A stretch of DNA of 44,211 bases from Aquimonas sp046318115. Lineage in GTDB: Bacteria; Pseudomonadota; Gammaproteobacteria; Xanthomonadales; Xanthomonadaceae. The notes below the pieces were generated by a model. That model searched no databases and had not been told where the DNA came from. It saw only the letters and a program-made list of their open reading frames with translations. Where the stretch lies: assembly GCA_046318115.1 (NCBI GenBank), contig JBKCVA010000036.1:1-44211 (forward strand), given 5' to 3'. The translations under genes were made by a program, and so were the position numbers. Numbering within the stretch: position 1 is the stretch's first letter; each line of letters starts with the position of its first letter. This document shows positions 31,619 through 40,634 of this stretch, piece by piece.

Positions 31619-32221
31619 TCACAGCCACCCCCGCTGTCGCGCCACACGGTAGGCCTCGATGCGGTTTTCGGCGCCGAGTTTGCCGATGGCTTCGCTGAGG
31701 TAATTGCGCACCGTGCCTTGGCTCAGGTTGAGCCGCGCGGCGATGTCGGCGCTCTTTGCGCCTTCGCCGGCCAGGCGCAGCACCTGACGCTCGCGTTCGT
31801 TCAGAGGGTCCACGTCGTCCCAGGCGGCCATCGCCAACTGCGGGTCGATGGCGCGGCCGCCCCGGTGGACCTGGCGCAAGGCGTCTGCCAACTTCTCGGC
31901 AGGCGCATCCTTCAGCAGGTAGCCCCGCACGCCGGCGTCCAGCGCACGGCGCAGGTAGCCGGCGCGGGCGAAGGTGGTGACGATCACCACGCGGGTCGGA
32001 AGATTCAGCGCGCGAACCGCTTCCGCCAGCTCGAGCCCGGTGCGGCCGGGCATCTCGATGTCGGTCACCAGCAGGTCGGGCGCCAGCCGCTGCGCTTCAG
32101 CAAGCGCGCTGTCGCCGTCCGCGCAGGCGGCAACGACCTCCAGGTCGTGTTCCAGCCCGAGCAGGGCGGCGAGGGCGCCGCGCACCAGGGCCTGGTCTTC
32201 GGCGAGGACCAGTCGAATCAT
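31619..32221 (-). CDS. NarL-family response regulator (DesR-like)
   Basis: A 200-residue response regulator. The receiver domain (1-120) has the acidic pocket E8/D9, the phospho-acceptor D54 in LLVTDIEMPGRTG and the conserved Lys in GYLLKDAP. The C-terminal LuxR-type helix-turn-helix (about 138-195) contains LNERERQVLRLAGEGAKSAD and LNLSQGTVRNYLSEAIGKLG. It is the natural partner of the kinase gene immediately upstream, 13 bases away, and should control the ABC transporter genes in the same block. Similarity is closest to DesR-type regulators. Confidence 0.9.
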   Translation of the reverse strand: MIRLVLAEDQALVRGALAALLGLEHDLEVVAACADGDSALAEAQRLAPDLLVTDIEMPGRTGLELAEAVRALNLPTRVVIVTTFARAGYLRRALDAGVRGYLLKDAPAEKLADALRQVHRGGRAIDPQLAMAAWDDVDPLNERERQVLRLAGEGAKSADIAARLNLSQGTVRNYLSEAIGKLGAENRIEAYRVARQRGWL

Positions 32222-32234
32222 CGCGTGAGTCCTC

Positions 32235-33392
32235 TCAACCTGCGTTGGCCGCGGTCTGCGGCAGTGTGGCGGGCGCGCTCAACAGCAGGCGCGTACCGAC
32301 TCCGGGAGGACTGTCCAGTTCGAAGCGGCCGCCCAGCGCCTGCAGGCGTTCGGCGAAGCCCGGCAGGCCGCGATGACCCTCGCGCTGGCGCGCACCGCCG
32401 ACCCCGTCGTCGCTGATCTGCAGCTGCCACACCGCATTCGCACCTTCGCCTTCGCGGCGCAGCTCGATCTCGACGCGGCTGGCGCGCGCATGGCGTATCA
32501 CATTGGTCACAGCCTCGCGCAGGGCCAGGGCAAAGGCCTGGTCGAGCGGGGGCGGCAGCTCGAGCGCCGGCAGCTGCGCGTCCAGCCGCACTTCGGCGCT
32601 GAGCAGGGCCAGCCGGGCGGCGGCGATCTCCGCCTGCAGGCCGCCGGCGCGGATGCCGCTGACCGCTTCGCGCACCTGGTCGAGCGCACCGCGCGCGGCG
32701 TCCTCAAGCTCGGCCAGCTGCTGTTCGGCGGCGTTCGGATCGCGCGCGAGCAGGCGCCGGGCCAGCTGAGTCTTCAGCACCACCAGCGACAGGGTGTGGC
32801 CCAGCGCATCGTGCAGGTCGCGGCCGATGCGCTCGCGCTCGGCCAGGGCAGCGAGGCGGCGCACCTCGTCCTGGCTCAGCTTCAGCACGGCCTGGTGGCG
32901 TTCGCGGGCACGGCTGGACAGGATGCCGGCGCAGGCCATGCCGCCGATCATCGCCATGGCGATGCCCACGCCCAGCGCATAGCGCCAGTCGGGCATCTGC
33001 ACGAAGAACTGCGCCGTCATCAGCGCCCAGAACAGCAGGGCGGACAGTACCGCCCGGCGCGGCGCCCATACCGTCGCCGCCATCGTCATCGCGTAGATCA
33101 CGAAGGTGTTGCCGCCCGGGTTCACCGTCATCAGTGCATAGCCCAGCGCGGCGCTGCCGTAGATGCAGAGGTCGCGCGTGCGGGCGGCCGCGGTGGGATC
33201 GGTGAAGCGCAGCCACAGCGGAAGGAAGATCGCGCAGGCCGCCAGCGAGGGCAGCAGCAGCGTGATCAGGCGCTGTGGCATGAAGAACATCGGCAGGAAC
33301 ACGAACACCAGGTACAGCAGGCCCCACCAGCGCTGCGGCTCGTGTTCGTTGAGGCTGTGCTGTGGCGGTGGTCCGGCGAGGGCGGGTTTCAT
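32235..33392 (-). CDS. DesK-like sensor histidine kinase
   Basis: A 385-residue membrane kinase. Five or six transmembrane segments (about 22-160) are followed by a HisKA_3 domain with H194 in ERIGRDLHDALGHTLSLVVL and an HATPase domain with N-box ALREAVTNVIRHA and G-boxes ISDDGVGG and GHRGLPGFAERLQALGG. The layout is that of DesK, a sensor of membrane lipid order, though other signals are possible. It lies directly before the response regulator gene. About 97 bases with a hairpin separate it from the amidohydrolase gene upstream. Confidence 0.9.
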   Translation of the reverse strand: MKPALAGPPPQHSLNEHEPQRWWGLLYLVFVFLPMFFMPQRLITLLLPSLAACAIFLPLWLRFTDPTAAARTRDLCIYGSAALGYALMTVNPGGNTFVIYAMTMAATVWAPRRAVLSALLFWALMTAQFFVQMPDWRYALGVGIAMAMIGGMACAGILSSRARERHQAVLKLSQDEVRRLAALAERERIGRDLHDALGHTLSLVVLKTQLARRLLARDPNAAEQQLAELEDAARGALDQVREAVSGIRAGGLQAEIAAARLALLSAEVRLDAQLPALELPPPLDQAFALALREAVTNVIRHARASRVEIELRREGEGANAVWQLQISDDGVGGARQREGHRGLPGFAERLQALGGRFELDSPPGVGTRLLLSAPATLPQTAANAG

Positions 33393-33426
33393 GGGCTTAG
33401 CCTAGGGGAGCCGGGCGAGTCGCGCA

Positions 33427-33453
33427 CAGGGTGGGTTGCGATTCCCCACCCTG
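33427..33453. repeat. Palindrome CAGGGTGGG/CCCACCCTG between amidohydrolase and kinase genes
   Basis: A perfect 9-bp inverted repeat with a 9-nt loop. It is similar in sequence to the 5212-5229 palindrome. In the minus-strand transcript it could weaken read-through from the amidohydrolase gene into the kinase gene. Confidence 0.5.
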
Positions 33454-33489
33454 CGCATACGGCTTGGGTGGCGTTTGTCGAGCGCCTGC

Positions 33490-35298
33490 CTAGTGGACCT
33501 CGACCTCGTCGATTTCGAAGCGCTGCGCGCCGCTGCCGGTGGCGCTGAGGCTGATGCCGCGCAGGCGGCTGCGGTCGAGGCCGGCGAGATTCTCGAGGTC
33601 GATCTCCACGCTCCGCCATTCCGCGCTCGCGGCGATCGGCACCACCGCGGGCGCGCTTTCGCCGGAGAACAGCAGCAGCTGCAGGGGCGCGGCGCTGCGC
33701 ACGTGCAGGCGCAGACTGGATACCGCGCGCGCATCGATCGGCGTCATCGGCGCGACCCCCGGGCTGAAGAACACGCCGGCCCAGGCCGGCTGGCCATCCA
33801 CGCCCTGTTCGGCAAGCTCGACTTCGACGCCCAGCGCACCTGCGCTGTCGACAGCACCGCCCTCGATGCGCGCGACGCGCGCCGTCGAGCGGCCCCCGCG
33901 CATCTGGTCCGAGGCCGCCATCCAGCTCGGCGGCAGGGTGTCGGCATCGAAATCGGCGAGCGTGCCGGGCGCGAGCTTGGCCTCGGACTCGGCCGGTGGG
34001 CGTGGATCGACCTGGCGGCCGTTCTTCCACACGCTGACGAGCTCGCGGGTGGCGAGGATGTCCGCGCTCGGGTCACCCTCCACCAGCACCAGATCGGCGC
34101 GCAGGCCCGGCGTGATGCGGCCGCGGTCAGCAAGACTGAACTGCTCCGCCGGCACCGAGGTCGCCGCGCGCAGGGCCTCAAGCGGGCTCAAGCCGGCCTC
34201 GACCAGCAGAGCCAGCTCGCCGTGCATCGAGATGCCGAATGCGGTGCCCGGATTGGGCGCATCGGTACCGGCGAGCACCGGCACGCCGGCGGCATGCAGG
34301 GCGGCGACGCGGGCTTTCGCGCGCTCGATCAGCGTGGTCGCCAGCGGCCCGAAGCTGGGGCGCCCGCGCAGTTGCTCGCGCTGGCTGGCGGCGAGGCGTT
34401 CGGCGAGGCGCGGATGCTCTGCGAGGTCGTTGTCCACGCCCGAAAATGCAGCGATGACCGAGAGCGTCGGGGTGACGAAGGCGCCGCGTGCGCGGGCCGC
34501 TTCGACAAAGCGCGCATCGTTGCCCGCGTCCTGCGGCACATGCACCAACCCGTCCGCACCCTGTTCCAGCACCTCGATCGCGTTTTCCACCGTGGATACA
34601 TGCGCCAGCGCAAGCAGGCCCTGCGCCTGCGCGGCGTTGATCACTGCCTGCGAGCGCGCGGCGTCGAGGGTGGGCATGCGCTCCTTCTCGCGATAGGCCG
34701 ACAGATCCTCCCGCACGAGCTTGATGAAGTCCGAGCCCTCGGCGCGCCGCGCGGCAACCCAGGCCTGCGCTGCCTCTGGCGCATCCACGGTCGGCACGGC
34801 GACACCGAACTGGGTGCCGTGGCCGCCCTGCGCGGTGGCCAACAGGCCCGCGCCCCACAGGTCGGCGCGGTCGGTCGTCTCCAGCGACTCCCGCTCGGTG
34901 CGCGCGTCCCGCAGCAGCGACGGATCGCCGAACATGTCGAGCACGGTGGTGGTGCCAAAGCGCAGGGCCTCGCGGCGGGCCTCGCCGTAGGCGTGGACGT
35001 GGGCGTCGATGAAGCCCGGCAGCAGGGTCTGACCTTCGGCTTCGATCACGGTGAGCCCATCGGCGGACAGCGACTCGGCGATGGCCTCGATGCGGCCGTC
35101 GCGCACAGCGACGTCCGCACGAGGCCAGAGCTTCTCGCCGTCGAACACGCGCGCGCCGCGGATCAGGAAGGCCTCAGGGCCGGCCGCGTGGGCGGGCGCT
35201 TTCGCCGGGGCTTTCGGCCCGTCGCTCAGCGCGATCAGTGCAACCAGCGCAACGCCGCTGAGCGCGGCGATCAGGGCGGGAGTGGAGGGGCGCGCCAT
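33490..35298 (-). CDS. Exported amidohydrolase with C-terminal beta-rich domain
   Basis: A 602-residue protein. An N-terminal hydrophobic segment (ALIAALSGVALVALIAL, 8-24) acts as signal or anchor. The metal-dependent amidohydrolase domain (about 40-435) has the metal-binding HVH pair (H100, H102 in PGFIDAHVHAY), a Lys in FIKLVRED, His in ALAHVST, and Asp in VLAGTDAPNPG. The C-terminal part (about 445-602) looks like a CIA30/CBM11-type beta-sandwich (FFSPGVAPMTPIDARAVSSL; WRSVEIDLENLAGLDRSRLR). It resembles imidazolonepropionase-like secreted amidohydrolases; the substrate is unknown. The start ATG 35298 lies 4 bases after the permease stop codon, so it is co-transcribed with the ABC transporter. 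Confidence 0.85.
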   Translation of the reverse strand: MARPSTPALIAALSGVALVALIALSDGPKAPAKAPAHAAGPEAFLIRGARVFDGEKLWPRADVAVRDGRIEAIAESLSADGLTVIEAEGQTLLPGFIDAHVHAYGEARREALRFGTTTVLDMFGDPSLLRDARTERESLETTDRADLWGAGLLATAQGGHGTQFGVAVPTVDAPEAAQAWVAARRAEGSDFIKLVREDLSAYREKERMPTLDAARSQAVINAAQAQGLLALAHVSTVENAIEVLEQGADGLVHVPQDAGNDARFVEAARARGAFVTPTLSVIAAFSGVDNDLAEHPRLAERLAASQREQLRGRPSFGPLATTLIERAKARVAALHAAGVPVLAGTDAPNPGTAFGISMHGELALLVEAGLSPLEALRAATSVPAEQFSLADRGRITPGLRADLVLVEGDPSADILATRELVSVWKNGRQVDPRPPAESEAKLAPGTLADFDADTLPPSWMAASDQMRGGRSTARVARIEGGAVDSAGALGVEVELAEQGVDGQPAWAGVFFSPGVAPMTPIDARAVSSLRLHVRSAAPLQLLLFSGESAPAVVPIAASAEWRSVEIDLENLAGLDRSRLRGISLSATGSGAQRFEIDEVEVH

Positions 35299-35302
35299 GA
35301 CT

Positions 35303-36085
35303 TCAGCGCCCCCGCAGCCGCAGCGCGGCCAGCGCAAGGAAGAACACGGTGAAGCCGATCAGCACCGCGCAGTGCAACAGCACGTTGACGCCTTCGATCT
35401 GGCCGCTGATGCCCAGCGCCAACTGGGCAAGATGCCAGGCCGGCCAGACCACCGCGAGCTTCTGGATGAATTCCGGGAAAGCGAACAGCGGCATCCACAG
35501 GCCCGACAGCACCGACATCGGCAGGTAGATCAGGTTGACGATGCCGACCGCGGCCTGGCCCTTGACCAGGCTGCCGATCCACAGGCCCAGCGCGCAGAAG
35601 GGCAGGGCGCCCAGAAGCAGGGCGCAGAGCAGCAGAGTCCAGTCGGCAAAGGCCATCCGCACGTCGCCGAGCCCCATTGCCGCGGCGCTGAGCAGCAGCA
35701 CCACGCAGAGCGCGGCGATCAGGCTCATCGCGATCTTGGCGGCGAAGTAGGCGGCGATGGGCATCGGCGACACCCGCTTCAGCTCCAGCAGCCCGCTCTC
35801 GCGCTCCATCGCCATGCCGACGCCGAAGCCGAACAGGGCCGGGCCGATCACGCCGAACACGCCGTAGGTCGCGAACAGATAGGTCGCCTTCTGGAAGCTG
35901 CCCCACTGGCCCGGGATCAGCACCGCGAACATCAGGTAGAAGGCCACCGGAAAGGCGAGGGTGGGAATCACGAAGGCGGGTGTGCGCGCCATGCGCAGCA
36001 GCTCGTACCAGGCCTCCAGCGCGTACAGGCGCAGCGTTTGCGCGCCCGACATCGGCAGGGTCGAATGCAGGCTCGTTGCGTTCAT
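35303..36085 (-). CDS. ABC-2 type transporter permease
   Basis: A 260-residue membrane protein with six probable transmembrane helices (for example FVIPTLAFPVAFYLMFAVL, LFATYGVFGVIGPALFGFG and MSLIAALCVVLLLSAAAMG) and the ABC-2 signature region around YLPMSVLSGLWMPLFAFPEF. It should form the membrane channel for the ATPase encoded just upstream; the two genes overlap by ATGA at 36082-36085. DesKR-linked ABC-2 exporters in other bacteria act in lipid or drug efflux, but the substrate here is not known. Confidence 0.9.
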   Translation of the reverse strand: MNATSLHSTLPMSGAQTLRLYALEAWYELLRMARTPAFVIPTLAFPVAFYLMFAVLIPGQWGSFQKATYLFATYGVFGVIGPALFGFGVGMAMERESGLLELKRVSPMPIAAYFAAKIAMSLIAALCVVLLLSAAAMGLGDVRMAFADWTLLLCALLLGALPFCALGLWIGSLVKGQAAVGIVNLIYLPMSVLSGLWMPLFAFPEFIQKLAVVWPAWHLAQLALGISGQIEGVNVLLHCAVLIGFTVFFLALAALRLRGR

Positions 36086-36972
36086 GCGGCGTCTCCGGTC
36101 AGGGCGAGGAAAGCGTCTTCGAGGTTCAGCGGGCGGATCTCGATGCCCGACAGCGTCGGATCGAGATTCAGCAGGCGGCGCAGCAGGGCATCGCTGTCGC
36201 TGCAGAGGATCGACACGCGGCTGCCTTCGGGCTCCACCGACTGCACTTCCGGCAGGGCGGCGAGCTCGGCGGCGGACAGGCGCGTCACGCAGCGGATGCG
36301 TGCGCCGCGGGCGCGGGCCTTGAGGCTCGCGGGTGTGCCCTCGGCCAGCACGCGCCCGCGCTCGATCAGCACCACGCGCTCGGCGAGTGCGTCGGCCTCT
36401 TCGAGGTAGTGGGTGGTCAGCACGATCGAGGTGCCGGCCTCGCGCAGGCTGTGGATCACCTGCCAGAAGCCGCGGCGGGCTTCGACATCCAAGCCGGTGG
36501 TGGGCTCATCCACGAACACCAGTTCGGGCGCGCCGCAGATTGCCAGCGCGAACTGCACGCGGCGCTGCTGGCCACCGGACAGCGCGGCATAGCGGCGCTC
36601 GGCGAGGTCGCTCAGGCCGGCCAGGCTCAGGGTTTCGTTCACCGCGCGCGGCATCGGGTAGTAGCTGGCGAACAGGTGGACCAGTTCGCGCACGCGCAAG
36701 GTCTCGGGCAGGCGGGCTTCCTGCAGCATCACGCCGATGCGTCTGCGGGCCGCGGCCTCGCGCGGGTCGGCACCGAACAGACTAACCTCGCCGCCATCCG
36801 CGGCCAGGCGACCGGTCAGCAGCCCGAGCGCGGTGCTCTTGCCGGCGCCGTTGCTGCCGAGCAGTGCGAGCAGCTCGCCGCGGCGCAGTTCCAGATCAAC
36901 GCCGTCGAGGGCAGTGACCGGGCCGTAGGTCTTTCGCGCGGAGCGCAGGTGGGCGATGGATGGCGAGAGCAT
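36082..36972 (-). CDS. ABC transporter ATP-binding protein
   Basis: A 296-residue ATPase with Walker A GSNGAGKST (39-47), Q-loop MLQEARLP, signature LSGGQQRR (130-137), Walker B LVFVDEP (150-156) and H-loop TTHYLEEADAL. A C-terminal extension (about 220-296) is of the DUF4162 kind seen in ABC-2 export ATPases. It is the first gene of the unit: ATPase, permease, amidohydrolase, then kinase and regulator. The start ATG 36972 gives MLSPSIAHLRSARKTYGPV; promoter signals should lie at 36973-37090. Confidence 0.92.
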   Translation of the reverse strand: MLSPSIAHLRSARKTYGPVTALDGVDLELRRGELLALLGSNGAGKSTALGLLTGRLAADGGEVSLFGADPREAAARRRIGVMLQEARLPETLRVRELVHLFASYYPMPRAVNETLSLAGLSDLAERRYAALSGGQQRRVQFALAICGAPELVFVDEPTTGLDVEARRGFWQVIHSLREAGTSIVLTTHYLEEADALAERVVLIERGRVLAEGTPASLKARARGARIRCVTRLSAAELAALPEVQSVEPEGSRVSILCSDSDALLRRLLNLDPTLSGIEIRPLNLEDAFLALTGDAA

Positions 36973-37093
36973 GCGGGATCTCCAGAGGCGGCGGCTGCCG
37001 TAGGGCGCATGTTCCCGACTCTCCCTGGGGTGCAGCAGTGGAGGCTGTCAGCTGGTGCAGGTGACATTCGTCATCTGCGCTGTCCGCCGCTTC

Positions 37094-37138
37094 CAAAAAA
37101 CAAGGCGGGCCCGGAGCGCTGGTGCGCGCCGGGCCCGC
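37094..37138 (-). terminator. Strong rho-independent terminator of the large secreted protein gene
   Basis: On the minus strand a perfect 10-bp stem, GCGGGCCCGG (37138-37129) with CCGGGCCCGC (37114-37105), is followed by CTTGTTTTTT. It starts about 20 bases after the stop codon. Confidence 0.92.
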
Positions 37139-37159
37139 GACGGCTGCCACTGGATGGGT

Positions 37160-40100
37160 TTACGGGTTCGGGGCGGTCGCCTCGAAGCCGTTCCTGAACA
37201 CCTGGGGAGCAAGCACCGTCACCGTCGCGCTGCCGGTGTTGTTGGCGCCCGCAGGATCCGGATTGCCCGCCGACACCGTCGCGCTGACGGTCTTGTCGCC
37301 CGGAATCGCCGCAGCACTCACGCTGGCTTCGATCGCGATGATGGGCGACGTGGCCGCGCCTGCGAGCGAGCTCCTGGTGCAGGTGGCCTGCTGGGGCGCG
37401 CCGATGCTGCAGGTCCAGCCGGTGCCAGTGGCGCTTTGGATCGTGAAGGCAGGATCCATCGCCAGGGCCACGGAGACCGCGTTGGCCGACGCCGTGCTCA
37501 GGTTCGCCACGGCCACGCTCAGGCTGGCAGTGCTACCGACGACGGCGCTGGCGGGCGCTGTCATCGTGGCTGCGAGATCGACAGGGTCCCCGGCGACGCA
37601 GGACTGCACGGCGATATCGTCGACGTACCAGCCCTCGCGACTGGCTGAATCGTCAGTGCCCACGCGCCAGCGCAGGCGGACGCTGCTGCCCGCGTAGGAG
37701 CTCAAGTCCACCAGCGTGTTGGCGTACGCACGGCCCGGGTCGGGCTCGCACCAGCCGCTGCGGCCGCCCAGCGGGTTGCCGAAGCTGCTGCTGATGGGGC
37801 CGCGGTAAGGATCGTTGAGCAATGCCGCACCCGCGAGCTGGGTGAAGGCGCCGCCGTCCACGGAGATCTCCAGCACGCCGGCGTCGTAACAGCCAGAGGC
37901 GGCGTTGTTTTCGAGATTGCGCCAGTTCTGGTAGCGCAGGGTCAGCGGCTGCTGGCCCGTCGGCAGGCTGATGGCGGGCGAGGTCAGCTGCTGATCGGAG
38001 ACCGTCGCAATGCCGTTCGCGCGCATGGCGTTGCCGCCGGACGCGGGGCTGGGGCGGGTGGTCGACAGCGCCCAGGTCTGTGCGCCGGTGCCGCCGACGG
38101 TGAAGCCGCCCGCGCCTGCGGTGAAGTTCTCCGTGAAAACGGTGCTCGCGATGGAGCCTTCAGCGCACTCGCCCGGTGCTGGCTGCGTGCGGAAACTGGA
38201 CACCGGCGAAGCGGTGCCCGTGCCGCACACATTGGAGGGCCGCACCCGCCAGTAGTGCTGCGTGTTCGGAGCGAGTGCGGTCGTCACCGCGATACTGCTG
38301 CCGCTGCTGACGTTGCCGGTGAACACGATGTTGGCAAAAGCCGTGTCCGTCGCGACTTCAACCGTGTGCGCGCTCGCTTGGGCGCCCGAGGTCCAGCTCA
38401 GCGTGGGCTGCAGCAGCACATTGGTGGCGCCGTTCGCGGGCGCCAGCGGCGCTGGCGCGCCGGGCGTCTGCGTTGCAACGTTGAGTTCGATATCGAGGTT
38501 GCGGACCAGGCTGCCCGAGGTGCCCTGGACGCTGACGGTGTTGAGGCCCGGGGCGACGCCCGCGCCCAGCGTCAGGGCGAGGCTCGAGGTGCCGGGCGGC
38601 GTTACCGGGCTGGTTCCGATCGCACCCGTGATGCCGGTCGGCAGTGCCGGACTGAAGCTGAGAGCAACCGGCGTGGTGAATCCGGAAATCTGGCCGATCG
38701 TCAACGTGGCCGGGGGCAAAGCGACCGGAGGGCTGGCCGCGCAGACGGCTTCGCTGCGGAGGCTCGAGTTCAGGGTGAATCCCGGCTCGCCGCAGTCATC
38801 GTGGCGGAAACTCGCAACCCGCGTGTTGTTGGTGGTGCCGGCGGGTCCCATGTATTCGCCGGTGAACCAGAAAGTGCAGCCATCCACCGGATCGATGCCC
38901 ATCTGGTGGTAGTCGCCCCAGCGCTCGTTGCCCTGCGAGCGCTCGCCGTTGACGATGAGGTTGTCGCCAGCGGTCATCACGCCAGGAGGATCCGAAGCCA
39001 AGCGTCCGGTGTAGCGCAGGCCAGGGAAAATGCCAGCCGGCGTGCCGGCCTGGCGCACCACGCTGTAGGCCAGGGCGATGTTGCCCGCGCTGTCGATGCC
39101 GCTGCCGCCCATCCAGCGATCGATGTTGCCGCCGGTGTCGGTGGGCGCGAAGGTGCCCTGGTCGTGCAGCTGCCAGTCGGTTGCTGCCGTGCCCGCGGTG
39201 CGCCGCAGCTCGAACCAGCGGATGGCGCCGCGGATTTGCGGATCGGTGAGGGTGTTGGTGGTGTGGTTGCCGACGATGGACTCGTAGGTGCCGAAGTTGC
39301 GGTACATCAGCACATTCATGATCGGCTCGCGCAGCGGATCAAGACGCTGGCCGCTGGGCTGGGGGAAGGCGTTGAAGGCTGTCAGGCCGTTGATGCGCGA
39401 GTTGAATTCTGCGACTGGAATCTGGTGGACCGGAGTCAGCGTGCCCGCGGGGGTGGCGGGCGCCCAATCCATGCTGAGCTGCCAGAGCTCCAGGAAGTCG
39501 TTGCTCGGGTTGTTCGCGCCGGCGTTGTGGGCCTCGTCGTCGCGGTGACGCATGATGATCCCAGGCGCGTTGGCGGGCGGCGGCGCGTCGCCGACAAGGT
39601 GCGCAGGCGTTGACAGCTGGAAGCCGAATCCTGAAAGGTTGGGCACCGTCACGCGCACGAAGCGTGCCGGTTGCCCCTGTAGCATCGCCGCGCGCTCGAA
39701 CGCGTAGATCGGGCGCGCGCCCGCGGTGCCGCCCTCGTTGGCGGTGGCGTAGTAGGCGTCGGTCCACACGCCGTACTTCGGATAGTCGGGAAACTCTGGC
39801 ATCACGAAGGTGTAGCGGTACCAGTTGTTTGCCGCGGTGTTGGCAGCGTCGTCGTTGGCGCTCACATAGACGCACAGTGCGCGTCCGGCCTGCGGCGAGA
39901 ACTCGGTCACTACCCAACGGCGGGCGATGGCGTCGAAGAGCACGATGGGATCGCCGAGGCCGCTGTTGCAGGGGGAGGTGCCCGTGAGGGTCGTTGCCAG
40001 GATGAAGTTGGCCTGCAGCTCCCCGGTCGTCTTGTTGTAGACGCGGACGCGTGAGCCGCCGGCGGCATTGACGGCCTGCACGTACTGGGTGGTGCCGATG

Positions 40101-40540
40101 TCGCCGGTCGGATCGGGCGGCAGTGTGGTCCCCGGTGCGCCTTCAAAATTCTGCAGCGGCGTGGCGAAGCCTGCGCCGCGCAGCGCCGGCAGACCATCCA
40201 GGGCTTGCTGCAGGGCTGCCAGCGGGTCGGCTTCGGGCGGATTGACCGGCTCGCGCTGCTGGGCGGCAAGCACGGCCGGGTCGTCCCAATGCCGACGCGG
40301 GATCTCGCGGATCGGATCACCCGGCTGCCATTCCAGGCCGACGGGATCATTGCGCACATCCACACTCAGCACTTCCGGCTGCGCCACGCCAAGGAACTCG
40401 GTGCTGGCGGGTGCATGCAGAGAGTCGGCTGGCTGCGACTGGCTCGGGCCTTTGCCCTGGGCTGCATACCCCGGCGCCGCCATGGAGAGCGCGAGTCCGC
40501 TTGCAATCGCTGCGGCAAGAACACGTGGTGCGAGCTTCAT
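37160..40540 (-). CDS. Large secreted protein with FN3-like, jelly-roll and DUF11-like domains and FRNGFE tail
   Basis: A 1126-residue exported protein. A signal peptide (MKLAPRVLAAAIASGLALSM..., cleavage about residue 27) precedes a large unnamed module (about 110-560) with propeller-like traits (DPTGDIGTTQYVQAVNAAGG; NIALAYSVVRQAGTPAG). Then come a fibronectin-III-like domain (about 690-790, NGATNVLLQPTLSW), a jelly-roll region with the REGWYVDDIAVQSC motif seen in MAM/immune-inhibitor-type domains (about 800-995), and a DUF11-like domain (about 1000-1110) with GWTCSIGAPQQATC. The extreme C-terminus is FRNGFEATAPNP. The start ATG 40540 has GGGAGGA upstream. No protease motif was recognised; a scaffold or adhesin role is a guess. 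Confidence 0.82.
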   Translation of the reverse strand: MKLAPRVLAAAIASGLALSMAAPGYAAQGKGPSQSQPADSLHAPASTEFLGVAQPEVLSVDVRNDPVGLEWQPGDPIREIPRRHWDDPAVLAAQQREPVNPPEADPLAALQQALDGLPALRGAGFATPLQNFEGAPGTTLPPDPTGDIGTTQYVQAVNAAGGSRVRVYNKTTGELQANFILATTLTGTSPCNSGLGDPIVLFDAIARRWVVTEFSPQAGRALCVYVSANDDAANTAANNWYRYTFVMPEFPDYPKYGVWTDAYYATANEGGTAGARPIYAFERAAMLQGQPARFVRVTVPNLSGFGFQLSTPAHLVGDAPPPANAPGIIMRHRDDEAHNAGANNPSNDFLELWQLSMDWAPATPAGTLTPVHQIPVAEFNSRINGLTAFNAFPQPSGQRLDPLREPIMNVLMYRNFGTYESIVGNHTTNTLTDPQIRGAIRWFELRRTAGTAATDWQLHDQGTFAPTDTGGNIDRWMGGSGIDSAGNIALAYSVVRQAGTPAGIFPGLRYTGRLASDPPGVMTAGDNLIVNGERSQGNERWGDYHQMGIDPVDGCTFWFTGEYMGPAGTTNNTRVASFRHDDCGEPGFTLNSSLRSEAVCAASPPVALPPATLTIGQISGFTTPVALSFSPALPTGITGAIGTSPVTPPGTSSLALTLGAGVAPGLNTVSVQGTSGSLVRNLDIELNVATQTPGAPAPLAPANGATNVLLQPTLSWTSGAQASAHTVEVATDTAFANIVFTGNVSSGSSIAVTTALAPNTQHYWRVRPSNVCGTGTASPVSSFRTQPAPGECAEGSIASTVFTENFTAGAGGFTVGGTGAQTWALSTTRPSPASGGNAMRANGIATVSDQQLTSPAISLPTGQQPLTLRYQNWRNLENNAASGCYDAGVLEISVDGGAFTQLAGAALLNDPYRGPISSSFGNPLGGRSGWCEPDPGRAYANTLVDLSSYAGSSVRLRWRVGTDDSASREGWYVDDIAVQSCVAGDPVDLAATMTAPASAVVGSTASLSVAVANLSTASANAVSVALAMDPAFTIQSATGTGWTCSIGAPQQATCTRSSLAGAATSPIIAIEASVSAAAIPGDKTVSATVSAGNPDPAGANNTGSATVTVLAPQVFRNGFEATAPNP

Positions 40541-40634
40541 TGAACGTCCTCCCGGGATTGCCGGAGTGGGTGGGTGTCGGCGGGCGCCGACGGGATCGGA
40601 AATGGTCGGTGGGGGCGCTGCGCGAAGCCGAGAG

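Noticed and set aside
33436..35352. 638-codon plus-strand ORF opposite the amidohydrolase gene
   Set aside because: The minus strand encodes a clear metal-dependent hydrolase; the plus frame is a shadow.
38255..39613. 452-codon plus-strand ORF antisense to the FRNGFE-tailed protein gene
   Set aside because: Composition is that of a shadow frame and no domain is recognisable; the minus-strand gene is well supported.
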